Shown in pieces: positions 46,948 through 58,220 of a stretch of DNA of 64,000 nucleotides. The notes beneath the pieces are model-generated. The model searched no databases and was not told the origin of the DNA. It saw nothing but the letters and a program-made list of their open reading frames with translations. How positions within the stretch are numbered: the stretch's first letter is position 1; the number at the start of each line of letters is the position of its first letter. Origin of the DNA: Nigrospora sphaerica (Eukaryota > Ascomycota > Sordariomycetes > Amphisphaeriales > Apiosporaceae); NCBI GenBank assembly GCA_018287875.1, contig JAGVVL010000008.1:1-64000 (forward strand). The letters run 5' to 3'. The translations under genes and the position numbers were made by a program.

Positions 46948-49900
46948 ATGAATAAAGCAAACTACCGAACACGCTCGACACGTATTAAGCTAGAACGACA
47001 AGTCCTACAGGTCGCGCAGGCTAACGTGGGCAAATCGCCGCCGGCACACACGGCTTTACTGCAACAATGCTGGGAGGACCATATCGACGTGGTCCTCGTA
47101 CAGGAACTATCCGTTACGAAAGACGGCCGAAACAGATTCAACTCACACCCGGGCTACAGTGCTTACGTCCCGGTCGATAGCTGGGATGGAGTCGCCTCTC
47201 AACCTCGGGTTATGACTTACGTCAACAAAAGCAGCAGGCTAAAGACGAGACAAAAGCGGCCATGGAAGACTAGAGACCTCCTATGGCTCGAAATCGACCA
47301 CTTCATCTTCATCAATGTGTACAGACCCCCAAAAGAGCCGCTAAGCCAGGCGACACAACTCCTATTAAACCTGCGACCACCATCCCACTGCATCGTCGCA
47401 GGGGACTTCAACGCCTGGTATAACGCTTGGGACCCCGATGTGGCCCTAACCCGCAATGGAGGTTCCGAGATCCACGACTGGGCTGTCGCCAACGGGCTTG
47501 GCTACATTGGGGAGATTGGGATCCCTACCCACGCCGCGGGACGGACCATCGACCTAGCCTTTTCTAACATCCCTTTTGCGGCAGCGGAGGTAAACCCGAG
47601 GCTTCGGACAGGAGCAGACCACGAAACGATCCGAATCTCGATCCCTAGAGGTGAACAGACATAGGGGACGCAGTTCCGGTACTCGATACCAGACCACAAA
47701 CTCGAAGCTTTTGCCGGCACCGTCGAGCTAGGCATGCAAAGCCTCACGCCACTTCCTCTGGTACCGACGACGGATCAGCTGGATCAACGGGCAACGAAGA
47801 TCCTAGGCGTATTACGTAGAGCGCTAGAAACGATCGGGAAGCAGCCAGCTAAGGACGGTCGCAAGGCACCATGGTGGACCGACGCCTGCCGGGAAGCTCG
47901 AGATGCGTTCCGACGAGCAAGAAGGCAACACCAAGGGGACTGGAGGCACCTAGAAGAACGGAAACGCTTCCTCGCGGTGGTACGGAGAGAAAAGCGGGAG
48001 TACTGGCGACGGCAAATCGACTCGATCTAGTCCGACAAGGACCTATATAAGGTCGTCGGATGGCATAAGCTGCAGCCCGCCTTACAAGCGCCACCTCTAG
48101 TTATTGAAGACAAGACGATTGAGGACACGGAAGAAAAGGCACACGCTCTACGCAAGGCTCTCCTAGAGCGTTTTACGGACGCCGAAGACCTCGAGGACGA
48201 CCCTCTCAAGATCCCTACGGTACCGCGACGTACCCTGCCCTGGGATGCCTACATCTTAAGAGAAGAGCTAGCAGCCGCCACGATCGCGGTAAAGAGCACC
48301 TCGCCGGGGGCCGATAGCATCTCAGTACGACTGCTAAAAGCGTGTTAAGAGGTCATCTAAGAACCCGTACGATCCCTCTTCTAAGCTTGTCTACAGATTG
48401 GTCACCACCCACGCCCATTCCGCACAGCCGAGGTCGTGATACTGCGGAAGCCGAATAAGAAAGACCTCTCGAACCCTCGCTCATGGCGACCGATCTCGCT
48501 TCTCTCCTGCCTCGGGAAGGGCCTCGAGAGGCTCGTAGCGAGACGCATAGCTAATACCACGCTCTTATATAGGGTGGTCAGCCCACAACAGGCGGGCGCT
48601 TTGCCGACTCGGGCAGCCTCAGACCTCCTTGCCTGCCTCACACATGAGATCGAGCATTCCCTAGAGAACAAGGGCACGGCTTCGATCCTCACCGTGGACG
48701 TGAAAGGCGTATTCGACACCACCTTTAAGAGACGCCTCATGCTCCGTATGAGACAACAGGGTTGGGCCACGCAGCTAGTCAAGTTTGTAGGCTCCTTCAT
48801 GGAAGAAAGACAAGCGCGGATCCGACTTGAGGACGTTATAACAACGCCACAGACGATCCAATGCGGCCTACCATAGGGATCTCCCACCTCCCTAATACTC
48901 TTCCTTCTATACATTGCGGACATTCTACTCGAAGACACCAAACACCGATTCGGATACGCGGACGATATATGCTTCTACCGAGCCAGCAAGTCCCTACACG
49001 ACAACACGAGACAGTTAGCGAATGACCTAAACGACGTCCTCAACTGGGGTGAGGAACATAAAGTCACCATCGACCCGGAAAAAAGCGAGCTGCTCCATTT
49101 CACATACGCAAGGAGCCCAGAGGAACTCCCCAGTGTGGCGGCACGGGACCACGGGCTGACTATAAACGCCTCGGTCCAGCCCGTGCGATGGCTCGGTGTC
49201 TGGTTTAACTCGAAACTTCGGTTCACGGAGCACGTGAAGAAGAGAGCGGCACAGGCTCGGATTCTCATACAACACCTACGGAGCCTAGCTAACACCCAGC
49301 GAGGCCCCCCGCCAAAAGCTCTCCGGAAGGCCATCTACACCTGCGTCCTCCCCACCCTCACCTATGGGGCGGAGGCATGGTACGAGGGGCGTACGAAGAT
49401 CCGGAAGAAAGCGCGCCGGCAGCTCAACATAGAGGTGCCGACCCGACAGGAGGCACACATGGACGAACTAGATAGGGTCCTAAGGGAGGCTATACGGGCA
49501 GTACTGCCTATATGGAAGACAACACCTTTAGCCACGCTATATAGGGACGCAGGTGTCCCAACGGCGCGAATCGCATTAGAAGCGGCGTTCTATCGCTTCG
49601 GACAACGGCTCCAGTCGGTAGACAGGGACCATATGCTGACCACGTGTATAGCGCTGCGGCCGTACCCTCCTAGCATTAAATACGGCTCCCTACAACCAGC
49701 GCGGACCAGGCTTCAGAGAGCAGCCAGACTCCTACCCGAAATTCCGAGGCCATATTACGTCCCGAAGAGATACACGCCGAAGCAGGAGTCGCAGAAAGAT
49801 AAGAAGACAACAGCGAAGGAGTTTACCGTGTGGCAGACAAGACTACCCGATACCCACCTTATCGTCTTCTCGGATGGGTCGAAGGGACCTAACGAAGCAG

Positions 49901-50709
49901 TCGGCTGGGGTTTCGCTATCTACCGAAATGGACGAAAAATCAGCTAAGGCAAGGGCCGACTAGGCCTTGCGGAGGTCTTCGACGGAGAGGTCGTGGGAGC
50001 GTGGCAAGGTCTACGCTAAGCCCACCGAATTAACCCAGGCGCGACAATCCACGTCTGCCTAGATAATACGTCTGTCATCCAAGGTCTCATGGGAAACGCG
50101 CCGAAAAGCTCACAAGAGGCCTTCCTCGGCTTCCAAGAACTAGCGACTATAGCGGACGTCCGCGTCCGATGGATACCTGGCCACGAGGGCATCCAAGGGA
50201 ACGAAGAGGCCGACAGGCTGGCGAAGGAAGGGGCCGCGCTCCCAGCAGATCACACAGCCCAGGCTACGTACGCAGGTATAAAGCGACTTCAGAAAACAAT
50301 CATCGAGAAACAGTTTGCTGCATAGTGGGAGGAAGCCTCTTAAGGGTGCAAGCGCTACCGAGAACTTGGGTTCACCGATGCTACTCTCAAGGCTCCAATA
50401 GAGCTTGACCTCCCTAGGCAGACACTTCATAATTTCCTCGCGCTCCGATCAGGACATGGAGACTTCGACTGGTACCATAGGAAGTTCCGACGCCGCCAGA
50501 ACGATCGATGCGTATGTCGCATGCTGCGAACACCGGAACATCTAGTCCTCTGCCGGAAAACGCGGAGGCACCAGGCCTGGTGGCCGAAGTTCGACCCCGA
50601 ACCGAAAACCCTAAAGGAATACTGGCAATGGCTGGTGCACAACCCAGGAAAGTTCCAGCTCTTCGTGAAGCTGACAAAGTACTATGAAGACATATGCTCC
50701 CACCGGTAG
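46948..50709 (+). pseudogene. LINE family B ORF2: endonuclease, reverse transcriptase, RNase H
   Basis: Endonuclease: QVAQANVGKSPPAHTALL, VVLVQELSV, FINVYRPP, HCIVAGDFNAWYNAWDP, GRTIDLAFSN. RT: SWRPISLLSCLGKGLERL, ILTVDVKGVFD, GLP-stop-GSPTS (expected PQGSP, TAG at 48874-48876), FGYADDICFY near 48950. RNase H: LIVFSDGSKGPNEAVGWGF, HVCLDNTSVIQGL, VRWIPGHEGIQGNEEADRLA. C-terminal CVCRMLRTPEHLVLC. In-frame stops fall near 47664, 48030, 48346, 48358, 48384, 48876, 49947, 50020, 50325 and 50343, mostly TAG/TAA where Gln fits, with frame otherwise continuous. Confidence 0.87.
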
Positions 50710-50932
50710 GTCGTAGAGGTACTCTTCATGAAGCAGAAGCTTTAAATACGGAGAAAGCGCCGGGAACGAGCTCGCACGGAGGAGCCACGGAGACGGTTAG
50801 ACCAAATTTTTGCCTTTGGGCTCGACATGCGGGATATCTCGTGTACATGTAGATAGACTCTCGCACGCCAGATGCCCCTCGGGAGGCGGGGCAATGTCCC
50901 AACGTGGCGATAATACAACAACAACAACAACA

Positions 50933-51402
50933 TAAGTTCATCTCCCCCACGGCTTTCCCGAGGGCGGTGTCCTACAACGATTATAGATTTTGGCGTCCCG
51001 GGGATTGCCTAGACTTCTATTTTAGACCCTGATTCACCTGCCATGCATACTGAGTTATATTGCGAAAATCCTTAGATTTAGCCTAATCAATTTCTATCTG
51101 TAAATGTGCCATGACATGTGTTCCGTTAGGAAAATGCGCTGAGAAAATCCTGGTTCAGTGGAACGCGTGTGTATAAGGGAGGCCGCCTCCCTCTTTTTAG
51201 TCTGGAGATCTGGCTCTTCAATTATCCTGATTATTTGTCCACTTTCAACATGTGCTGCACATTGTACCAATCCATTCGCTCCGGTATAAAGTCAAGGGCA
51301 GCCCACGCAGCGGGCAGCAAAATCCATTCCTTGCTTAACACGTTGAGTTGACCGTCTCTATCTACTCTTACAAGGCCTCGTCGAGCGCGCCGTCGCGCGT
51401 CG
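50933..51402. other. 3' flank of the GH3-PA14 gene
   Basis: No gene seen. AT-richer; should hold the terminator of the minus-strand GH3 gene. Confidence 0.4.
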
Positions 51403-53958
51403 CTACAAATGGTTCCACCACCGCTCCGTGGTGACGACGAACTCGGCCGTCTGGTCGCCCACGCGGACGCCGTATGTGCCGGCGGCGCGGTGCCACGCGC
51501 GGCGCGCCTCGTCCCAGTAGCTGCAGGCCATGTCCAGGTCCACCTCGAGAGTGACGGTGCGCTCCTCGCCGGGCGCCATCTCGGGAACCTTGGTGAAGGC
51601 CTGAAGCTCCTTCGCGGGGCGCCAGACGCCACCCGCTACGGCCGGCGGCGCGACGTACAGCTGCACGACCTCGCGCCCGGCCACGGCGCCCGCGTTGCGC
51701 AGCCGCACTTCGCACGCCAGGGTGCCGCCCGGCGTCGCCGTCTCGTCGGCGCGCGCGGCGAGGCCGCCGTACGCCCAGGCCGTGTACGAGAGGCCGAAGC
51801 CGAAGGGCCAGCGGACGCGGCCGGCGCGGCCGGCGGCGCGGTAGCCGACACCGACGCCCTCGGCGTAGGACACAGCCACGCTGCCGTCCGCGAGCCGGCG
51901 CGGCGGGAAGTTGTCGCTGCTCGGCGCGTCCGCCAGCGTGTCGAACCACGTGGTGGCGAGCCGGCCGCTGGGGCAGGCGCGGCCGGCGAGCAGGTCGACG
52001 GCGGCGCGGGCGCCCTCCTGGCCGGGGAAGTGGGCGAGCAGGACGGCGTCGACGACGTCAGCGACGGCGCTCACGTCGAACGGGCAGCCGCAGTGCAGGA
52101 CGAGCACTGTGGCTTTGGAGGCCGCGGCCACGGCCTGGACCAGCCGCGCCTGGTTGTCAGGCAGGCGGATGTCCTCAAGGTCGAAGCCCTCGGACTCGTA
52201 CTGCGCGTTGCGGCCGGCGTAGATGACGCTGACGTCGGCGCCGCGCGCGACGCGCACCGCCTCGGCAATCTGCTCCGCCTCGTCCTCGGCCTCTTCGAAC
52301 AGGAGGGCGGCGGCGTACGGCGTGGGCTCGCCGACGGTGAGGGCATCGGGCCCCTGCATAACGAGCTCGACGGCATAGCCCGTGCCGGCCTCCATGGCAA
52401 CCTCCGCCCGCGTCTCGAGGATGGCATGGTTGAAAGGAACTGTTCCGTCGTGACGGCGGGCGCCGGCCCCGCGGCCACCTGCCGCCCGTCGACGGCCAGG
52501 GTGAAGGCGCCCGTGCAGCGCGCGGCTAGGATGTGGCGGCCCGTCGTTGTGGGGGTGAGCAACGTCGAGATCCGCACGAACGACCCGGGCACCTTTAGGC
52601 CCGGCTTGAACTCGCCCAGCATCCAGACCTTGGGGTCCTCCTGGTGCTCCTCCAGGACGGCCGCGTCAGGCGCGTCGTTGTTGAAGAAGGCGACGTCGGC
52701 GCCCGGCCGGCCGTCGCAGGCACGAAGCTTCTCGAGGGGCGGAGGCGGGATGAGGCGCCGCGTGCGCACGCCGGGAGTGTACGCGACGTCGTCACCAAAG
52801 GTCTCGCGGAAGGCGTCGAGCGGGGAGTGGCGGTACTGCGGAGTGCAGGACGCGCTGCCGCCGCCGGTGATGACGGGGTCGCGCGCGAACTCACCCACGA
52901 GGGCGACGCGGGCGCCTGAATTAAGCGGCAGGACCCCTCGCTCGTTCTTAAGCAGGACCATGCCGCCGCGGGCGATCTCGCGGGCCAGCTCGTTGGCCTC
53001 GGGGCTGATATCGGAGCGCTCGGGCGCCGTCCCGTGACAGGCGCGCGTGCGGTCGCGCAGCTCCAGCATCTTGAGGACGCGGGCGTCGATCCGGCCTCAG
53101 AGATCTCGCCGGTTTTCATGCTGGCGACGAGGCGCGGGCCCCGGAAGACGGGCAGCGGCATCGTCATGTCCGACTGGTTCGCCGTGCACGACACGGTGGG
53201 CCCCATCCGGGCCGGCCTCGACCTCGAGAAGCCCCAGTCGCCGCGCAGGACGTCCTGGACCAGCTGGCCGTGCGCGCTGCAGAAGGTGCCGTCGACCTTG
53301 TTGTACCTGACCGTCCGCGGGTTAGCGGGGCACCGGGCGCCGAGGCTGGGGGGGACGGTGGGGTGTCTTACGCGGACATGATGCCTTCGGGGTCGCAGGC
53401 GCGCAGAAGGTGCTGCCAGGCGGCGAGGTAGATCTCGCGCAGCGTGAGGCCGTCGACGCGCTCGCGCACGTCGTAGAAGTGGCGCAGCACCTCGGCGTCG
53501 TTAGCGACGAAGTGCTTGGGGCAGGAGCCGAGGCCGCCGGCCTGGACGCCGTTCACGATGGCGGCGGCGAGCTGGCCCGACAGCAGCGGGTCTTCGGAGA
53601 AGCACTCGAAGTTGCGGCCGCCGCGCGGGTCGCGGTGCAGGTTGATGGTCGGGCCCAGCACAACCTGGGCGCTCTTGAGGCGGGCCTGGCGGGCCAGCTC
53701 GCCGCCGAGCCGGCCCAGCAGCGCCGCATCCCAGGTCGCGCCGTAGCACTTGGTGTTGGGGAAAGCGGCTGTCGGCAGGCTGGCATCGAAGCCCGTGGGC
53801 CGGATACCGTTGACCGAGTCGGCGACGCGCAGCGCCGGGATACCCAGCCGCTCCACGCCCGCGGCGTGCGAGAAGTCGCGTCCCGACAGCAGCGTCACCT
53901 TCTCCTCAAGTGTCAGCTGCGGCAGCAGGCTCACAAAGCTGGCGGTGGGTGAGGCCAT
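51403..53958 (-). CDS. GH3 beta-glucosidase with PA14 insertion; catalytic segment inverted
   Basis: Exons (minus) 53958-53372 and 53306-51403; intron 65 bp. No signal peptide, so probably intracellular. N-domain: LTLEEKVTLLSGRDFSH, RVADSVNGIRPTGF, GPTINLHRDPRGGRNFECF, SCPKHFVANDAE. C-domain: NELAREIARGGMVLLKNE, a PA14-like insert around TGRHILAARCTGAFTLAVDG, VSVIYAGRNAQYESEGFD, then fibronectin III-like WPFGFGLSYT and a C-terminus TERWWNHL. Bases missing near 53093 and 52435; with them 830 residues, normal for GH3-PA14 enzymes. Striking: the SDW nucleophile segment is absent from the minus-strand frame after LRGDWGF and reads instead on the + strand (IVMSDWFAVHDTVGPIRAGL, about 53159-53220), as if 67 bp were inverted in place without loss of frame. 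As written the enzyme cannot be active. Confidence 0.88.
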
Positions 53959-54068
53959 GGCGAATGAAAGGGAGCTGTTGGGGGGGTGTTTGTGACGATG
54001 GCGAGTCGTTGCCGACTGGCCCGCCGCTCATTCATACGACCGAGTGATACTGCGGCAATATACGCTTT

Positions 54069-54505
54069 CTTCCTTTTTAAGCGTAGGGTCCCGGGCTTCG
54101 ACAGCCCCTGGTGCGTCTGCGGTCAGGGCAGGGAGACCGTCCGGCATATCCTCGTTTTCTGCCCACGGGAAAGAGAAAGACGAGAGCATCTCGTCCAAGC
54201 TTTAGGAGGACCGATAGACACGGACAGGATGCTCGACACCCCAGGAAAAGCAGGAATTATCGCGAGATGGCTACTCCGCTCCGGAAGGCTGGACATGTTC
54301 CAGCTGGCGAATCAACTCATCAGCTAGGAAGCGGGCGCGCTGAGCCCGATCTCGGTATGGCAGGTCAAAGTGCAGATAGAAGCGGTGCGACGCAGCGGAA
54401 CCTAGGTTTTTCACCCGGCCGGACGTCAGCCCGGAACGGTTTTCCTAGGCCAAGATGCGCAGGGGGTCCTCATGGCCTAGATAGGTCGCTAGGTGTAAGA
54501 ACAAT
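54069..54505 (+). mobile_element. 5'-truncated LINE family A copy with 13-bp target duplication
   Basis: Aligns without gaps to 43029-43465 (constant offset 11040), from FLFKRRVPGFDSPWCVC to ANQLIS and the 3' untranslated end, finishing AACAATAA. AATATACGCTTTC occurs on both sides (54057-54069 and 54506-54518); part of it may overlap the TAA tail. It lies about 110 bp upstream of the GH3-PA14 start codon, in its promoter. Confidence 0.92.
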
Positions 54506-54518
54506 AATATACGCTTTC

Positions 54519-55180
54519 CCTTCCTATCACTATACACACGACGAGCCCCTGGCCGGCGGAAAGGGAGCATGTGGCCGGGGCTACATCACCCTTAGTCAGT
54601 CCCGCCTTCTTCTGAGCAACCGTCCCGTGCTTTCCGTCCGGCCGACGGGTAGACGTACCGCTTCCGAGGCCGGGAATCACGCAGAGAGAGCGTTACGCGC
54701 CAGAGCGGCATTCCCCGCCGACTCGGGATTTCCGAGGGGCGGGGCAACGGAAGTGGGGCGGAAAAGCCCTCCCGGTAGCAAGCGAGCGGTGGGGTCCCTC
54801 CCGTGACCTGCATGGGCATCGACGGAACCGGCGATGCTGGTTGTAAGTTCCAAGGCAATTCATTCCCATTATGGGAGGCGATGGCACGCGAGTCGCCTAT
54901 GATTGGTCGAGAGCTTTACGGGGTTATGTAAGCGATGCACAGCAGATTAGAAAGAAGCCTCAGATGCCCGTGGCTTGCTTGCCGACGATGCGATTAAGGT
55001 TCCACGGCATAGAGGGCTACGAATGCTGGCTGGCTGGTCGGCCGACTGGGCCTTCATCAGGGGAACTTTGGAGGATAGTACGATGGACTCTCATTACACT
55101 GCCTTGCAATAACCGTGACCATTGTCGATACATCAGGTCTCTTCCTTCCGAGGCGCGCGCGTCCGCAGTGCGCGAGGCTC
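54519..55180. other. no recognisable gene
   Basis: Lies between the LINE copy and the DUF3500 stop. GC-rich, no supported ORF. Holds original promoter sequence of the GH3-PA14 gene displaced by the LINE, and the DUF3500 terminator. Confidence 0.4.
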
Positions 55181-56473
55181 TCATTCCCGCTTCTCTTCCC
55201 CACCCGTCCACACGAAGTCCTGCTCCCGCCCCTCGACCAGCGGCCGCAGGGCCATGCCGTAGTCGCCGCCGTTGGGGGTGCGCAGCAGCGTGTGGATGTG
55301 GAAGCGGGCGGGCTCGGCGTTGGTGAGGAAGACGCCCGAGTGGTGGTCGAACTCGGCGATAACCACGGGACTCTGGATCCGGTAGTAGAAGGCGTCCTTC
55401 TCCCCGCTGCCGCCGATCCAGCAGAAGTACGTCTCGGCGTAGTGCGCCCGCGCCTGAGCGAGCCGCAGCTCCCGCGCCCGTGCCGGCAGGTAGAGCAGGT
55501 ACTGCGCCAGGATGGCGCCGACGAGCGCCTGTTGCTCCGCCCCCATCTCGCTGACGCGCACGCCCTCGTACGGCACCACGCGGTTGTCGCGGTACGCGCC
55601 GCAGAGATGGCGCTGGTCGTCGTGGTTCCAGCGGCCCAGCGGCATAGCCGGGTCGCGGAGCTGCTCGTACACCCGGGCGCGGTCTCGGAGCGGCGACGGC
55701 AGGGCCTGCATCAGCTCGAGCCCGAGCCGCTCCTCCTCGTATAGGATGCGCGTGCCGGCGTGCGGGTCGCTCGGGTCGTCGATCACGTTCGGCTCGGCGC
55801 CCGTGAACCAGGGCGAGAGAACCATCTGGTTACGCACTAGCAGCACGTTAAGGCATAGGTGGTGGCCGTAAAACGAAAACCCCCATGGGTGCTCGGCCGA
55901 CGGCGTCCCGAACAGCACCAGGTTGTAGGAGAACTCGTTACAGACGCGTGGGGCGCCGACGAGCCGGCCCAGGAAGCCGTTAATACGCATGGCGCCCAGG
56001 GCTTTTTCGTAGCCCTCGGGCGAGAGGGTGCGCCGCAGCAGCTCGAGGGCGGCGTCGCGCACGTCGTCGGCGACTTCATCGAGCCGGATGCCCTTATCGC
56101 TCAGCAGGAACTCGGGGTTGGACCAGGAGCGCCACTCGGGTGAGTCGACATGATAACGGATCCTGTCCTCCTGGCGCGCGTCCAGCCGCGTCAGCAGCGC
56201 CTCGGCGGCGGCGGCGACGTCCGCCACGGGCACGCTCTCGTCCTGGAGCGCGAAGAGGCCCGGCCGCACGACGCCGTCGCTCGTGATGCCGCGGAAAGGC
56301 TCGGCGAACAGCCGCCGCCAGTGTTCCCAGAGGGCGTGCAGCCACGGCGGTTGCTTGGTCTGTTGGAAGGCCGCCGCGTACGCGTGCGCGTCCTGCTGCT
56401 GCATCGTCGTGAAGCGCGCATTGCTCAGGTCGGGCAGGAACTGGCGGAAGCCGGCCTGCTCTTCTTCTGCCAT
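55181..56473 (-). CDS. DUF3500 family protein
   Basis: Single exon of 430 codons, unbroken, from ATG 56473 (MAEEEQAGFRQFLPDLS); an upstream in-frame ATG at 56554 adds a low-complexity Thr/Ala/His stretch and is less likely. Family landmarks: FRGITSDGVVRPGLFAL, RIRYHVDSPEWRSWSNPEF, RINGFLGRLVGAP, WGFSFYGHHLCLNVLL, SPWFTGAEPNVID, TYFCWIGGSG and VIAEFDHHSGVFL. The function of DUF3500 is unknown; members occur in bacteria and fungi. It sits next to an FAH-family hydrolase and an FAD hydroxylase, which suggests a catabolic role (inference). The 5' end faces the FAH gene, giving a shared 0.5-kb promoter region. Confidence 0.82.
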   Translation of the reverse strand: MAEEEQAGFRQFLPDLSNARFTTMQQQDAHAYAAAFQQTKQPPWLHALWEHWRRLFAEPFRGITSDGVVRPGLFALQDESVPVADVAAAAEALLTRLDARQEDRIRYHVDSPEWRSWSNPEFLLSDKGIRLDEVADDVRDAALELLRRTLSPEGYEKALGAMRINGFLGRLVGAPRVCNEFSYNLVLFGTPSAEHPWGFSFYGHHLCLNVLLVRNQMVLSPWFTGAEPNVIDDPSDPHAGTRILYEEERLGLELMQALPSPLRDRARVYEQLRDPAMPLGRWNHDDQRHLCGAYRDNRVVPYEGVRVSEMGAEQQALVGAILAQYLLYLPARARELRLAQARAHYAETYFCWIGGSGEKDAFYYRIQSPVVIAEFDHHSGVFLTNAEPARFHIHTLLRTPNGGDYGMALRPLVEGREQDFVWTGGEEKRE

Positions 56474-56968
56474 GGCGTGGTTTGTGTAAGCGGTGTGTGT
56501 AGCTGTGTAGCGTGCGCAGTGCGTAGCGCGTGCGATTGTGCGGTGCGAGTACAAGTGTGGGGGTTCTGTACGTTTACATGTGGAATAGATGACCCGAAGT
56601 AGCTCTTTCGCCCCTCAGCAAGTACTTCCTCAGCCCCCGCCCCCGTACTTGTAGAACAGGTGCTCATGAGCTACCGAGTGGAATCTCTGTGCGGAGGAAT
56701 CGCCATCGGAAGGGGGGCCCACGAATTGTCACCCCGGGTCTTCCGCCCCCCCCCGGCCCGGCCACGCCAAGCCGAGATTGGCTTTCCCTCTTTCCGCTTC
56801 TTTACGCGCACGCAACCCTGCATGGTGGTTCAGATCGAACGATTATATGTCGGCTCACGTGGGACTATAAATTCGGCATTACAACCACCCCGTCTGAGAC
56901 CCAGACCGTCCACCCAGAGACGGTCCCTGTCCTTCATGAGTACCGCCTTTGCCCGCGCCCGCGCCAGA
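56474..56968. promoter_or_regulatory. divergent promoter region, DUF3500 (-) and FAH hydrolase (+)
   Basis: 495 bp between two start codons. Contains TATAAATTC at about 56866-56874 on the + side, roughly 100 bp before the FAH ATG, and a C-rich run near 56740. No other element is certain. Confidence 0.45.
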
Positions 56969-58191
56969 ATGTCGCTGCCTTCATTTACGCGTGCGTGGTC
57001 CCTGTCCCCCGACGCGACGCACGCGCCCAAACTAACCCGTGGCGGACCCGTAGGTTTCGTTCGCTTCGCGCCCAAGTCGGACCCGGCCCGCATTTGCATC
57101 GGCGAGCCTGAGTCCGACACGGTTGACGTCGGCCTCGCCCTGCGGCGGGGCGAGCCCCTCTCGGCCTTCGTCTGGTCTGGCGCCTCAGTGCTCAGCCCCG
57201 GCGTCCGCACCAATCGCCGCGAGGCCGTCGACCGCGTCCTGTCGCCCCTAGCCGCCGAGGAGGTTGGCACCATCCGCTGCATCGGGTTGAACGTGAGTCC
57301 GCTCCCGCGAAAGAGCCGTCCCCGAAGTGGGCTAACCACAGGGCAGTACGTGCAGCACGCCCGAGAGCTGAGCCTTGACCTGCCTGCCGTGCCGACCGTG
57401 TTCTTGTACATTCTTACGCGCCCCTCCTCTCCATCTCGGTGGTGGTGCCCTTCGCTGACAGTCGACACCCATGGCCAGGAAGCCCAGCACGGCCCTGGCG
57501 GACCCGTGGCCGGCACCGACGGTGCTGCCGGCGCTAACGCGAGCGACCGACACGGGCGACTACGAGTCTGAGCTGGCCGTGGTGCTGGGGCGGCCATGCA
57601 AAAACGTGGCGGCGGCTGACGCACTCGACTACGTGCTGGGCTACACAGCCTGTAATGACGTGTCGAGCCGCGCGAGTCAGTTCGCCCAGACGCAGTGGTG
57701 CTTCTCCAAGGGCTTTGATGGTTCCTGCCCTCTGGGTGCGTGGCCCTCCCCGATTCCCCTCTCCCGTCGGGAGGGTGGGATTCCCGCTTGGCAAGGACGT
57801 GGATTGACAGAAGAGAACCCCCAGGCCCGACCCTTGTGTCCACCTCTCAAATCCCCGACCCGACGGCCCTGCGCATCCGCGGGAGCAAGAACGGCGAGGT
57901 CTTGCAGGACTGCACTACCGAGTAAGTAGGCGGTCTGCCACATGGCCATAGAACCAATCACAATGCTAATAGGGGCGCCGCAGCGATCTCATCTTCGGCA
58001 TCGGCAAGCTCATCAGTTTCCTCTCGCAGGGCACCACGCTGCCAGCCGGCACCGTCATCATCACGGGCACGCCGGCGGGCGTGGGCACGAGCCGCACGCC
58101 AAAAGTCACGCTGCGGGAGGGCGACGAGTTCACCGTCGAGATCCAGCCGCATATCGGGACCCTCGTCAACGTGTTCGAGAACGAAAAGTAG
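56969..58191 (+). CDS. fumarylacetoacetate hydrolase (FAH) family protein
   Basis: Exons 56969-56990, 57054-57292, 57347-57405, 57479-57735, 57825-57921, 57984-58191; sum 882 nt, 293 residues, frame intact. The first intron has a CTAAC branch site. It cleaves a C-C bond of acylpyruvate-type compounds or decarboxylates oxaloacetate-like ones; the exact substrate is unknown. Metal and active-site regions: TGDYESELAVVLGRPCKNV (two Glu), GYTACNDVSSRASQ, WCFSKGFDGSCPLGP, and DLIFGIGKLISFLSQ followed by IITGTPAGVG. N-terminus MSLPSFTRFVRFAPKSDPAR after splicing. Such enzymes end gentisate, homogentisate and related routes, fitting the FAD hydroxylase nearby. Convergent with the regulator that follows. 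Confidence 0.87.
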
Positions 58192-58220
58192 GAACGGGGG
58201 CCCGAGCCTCCTCAGAGGGC

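Larger units (their letters stand above)
45275..50932 (+). mobile_element. LINE family B with RNase H, decayed by stop codons
   Basis: ORF1, ORF2 (endonuclease, RT, RNase H) and a 3' end with a TACAACAACAACAACAACA tail (about 50913-50932). At least nine in-frame TAG/TAA stops in ORF2. The 5' limit is approximate. Family B differs from family A in having RNase H and a CAA rather than TAA tail. Confidence 0.88.

Noticed and set aside
51409..53037. 542-codon + strand frame
   Set aside because: Shadow of the minus-strand GH3-PA14 gene in GC-rich DNA: low-complexity Ala/Arg/Gly, no motif. Only the short SDW piece near 53159-53220 is meaningful, and that lies in another frame.
43029..54505. The two identical LINE 3' ends as arms of a large segmental duplication
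   Set aside because: The second copy has its own target-site duplication, and the flanking sequences do not match, so it is an independent insertion.
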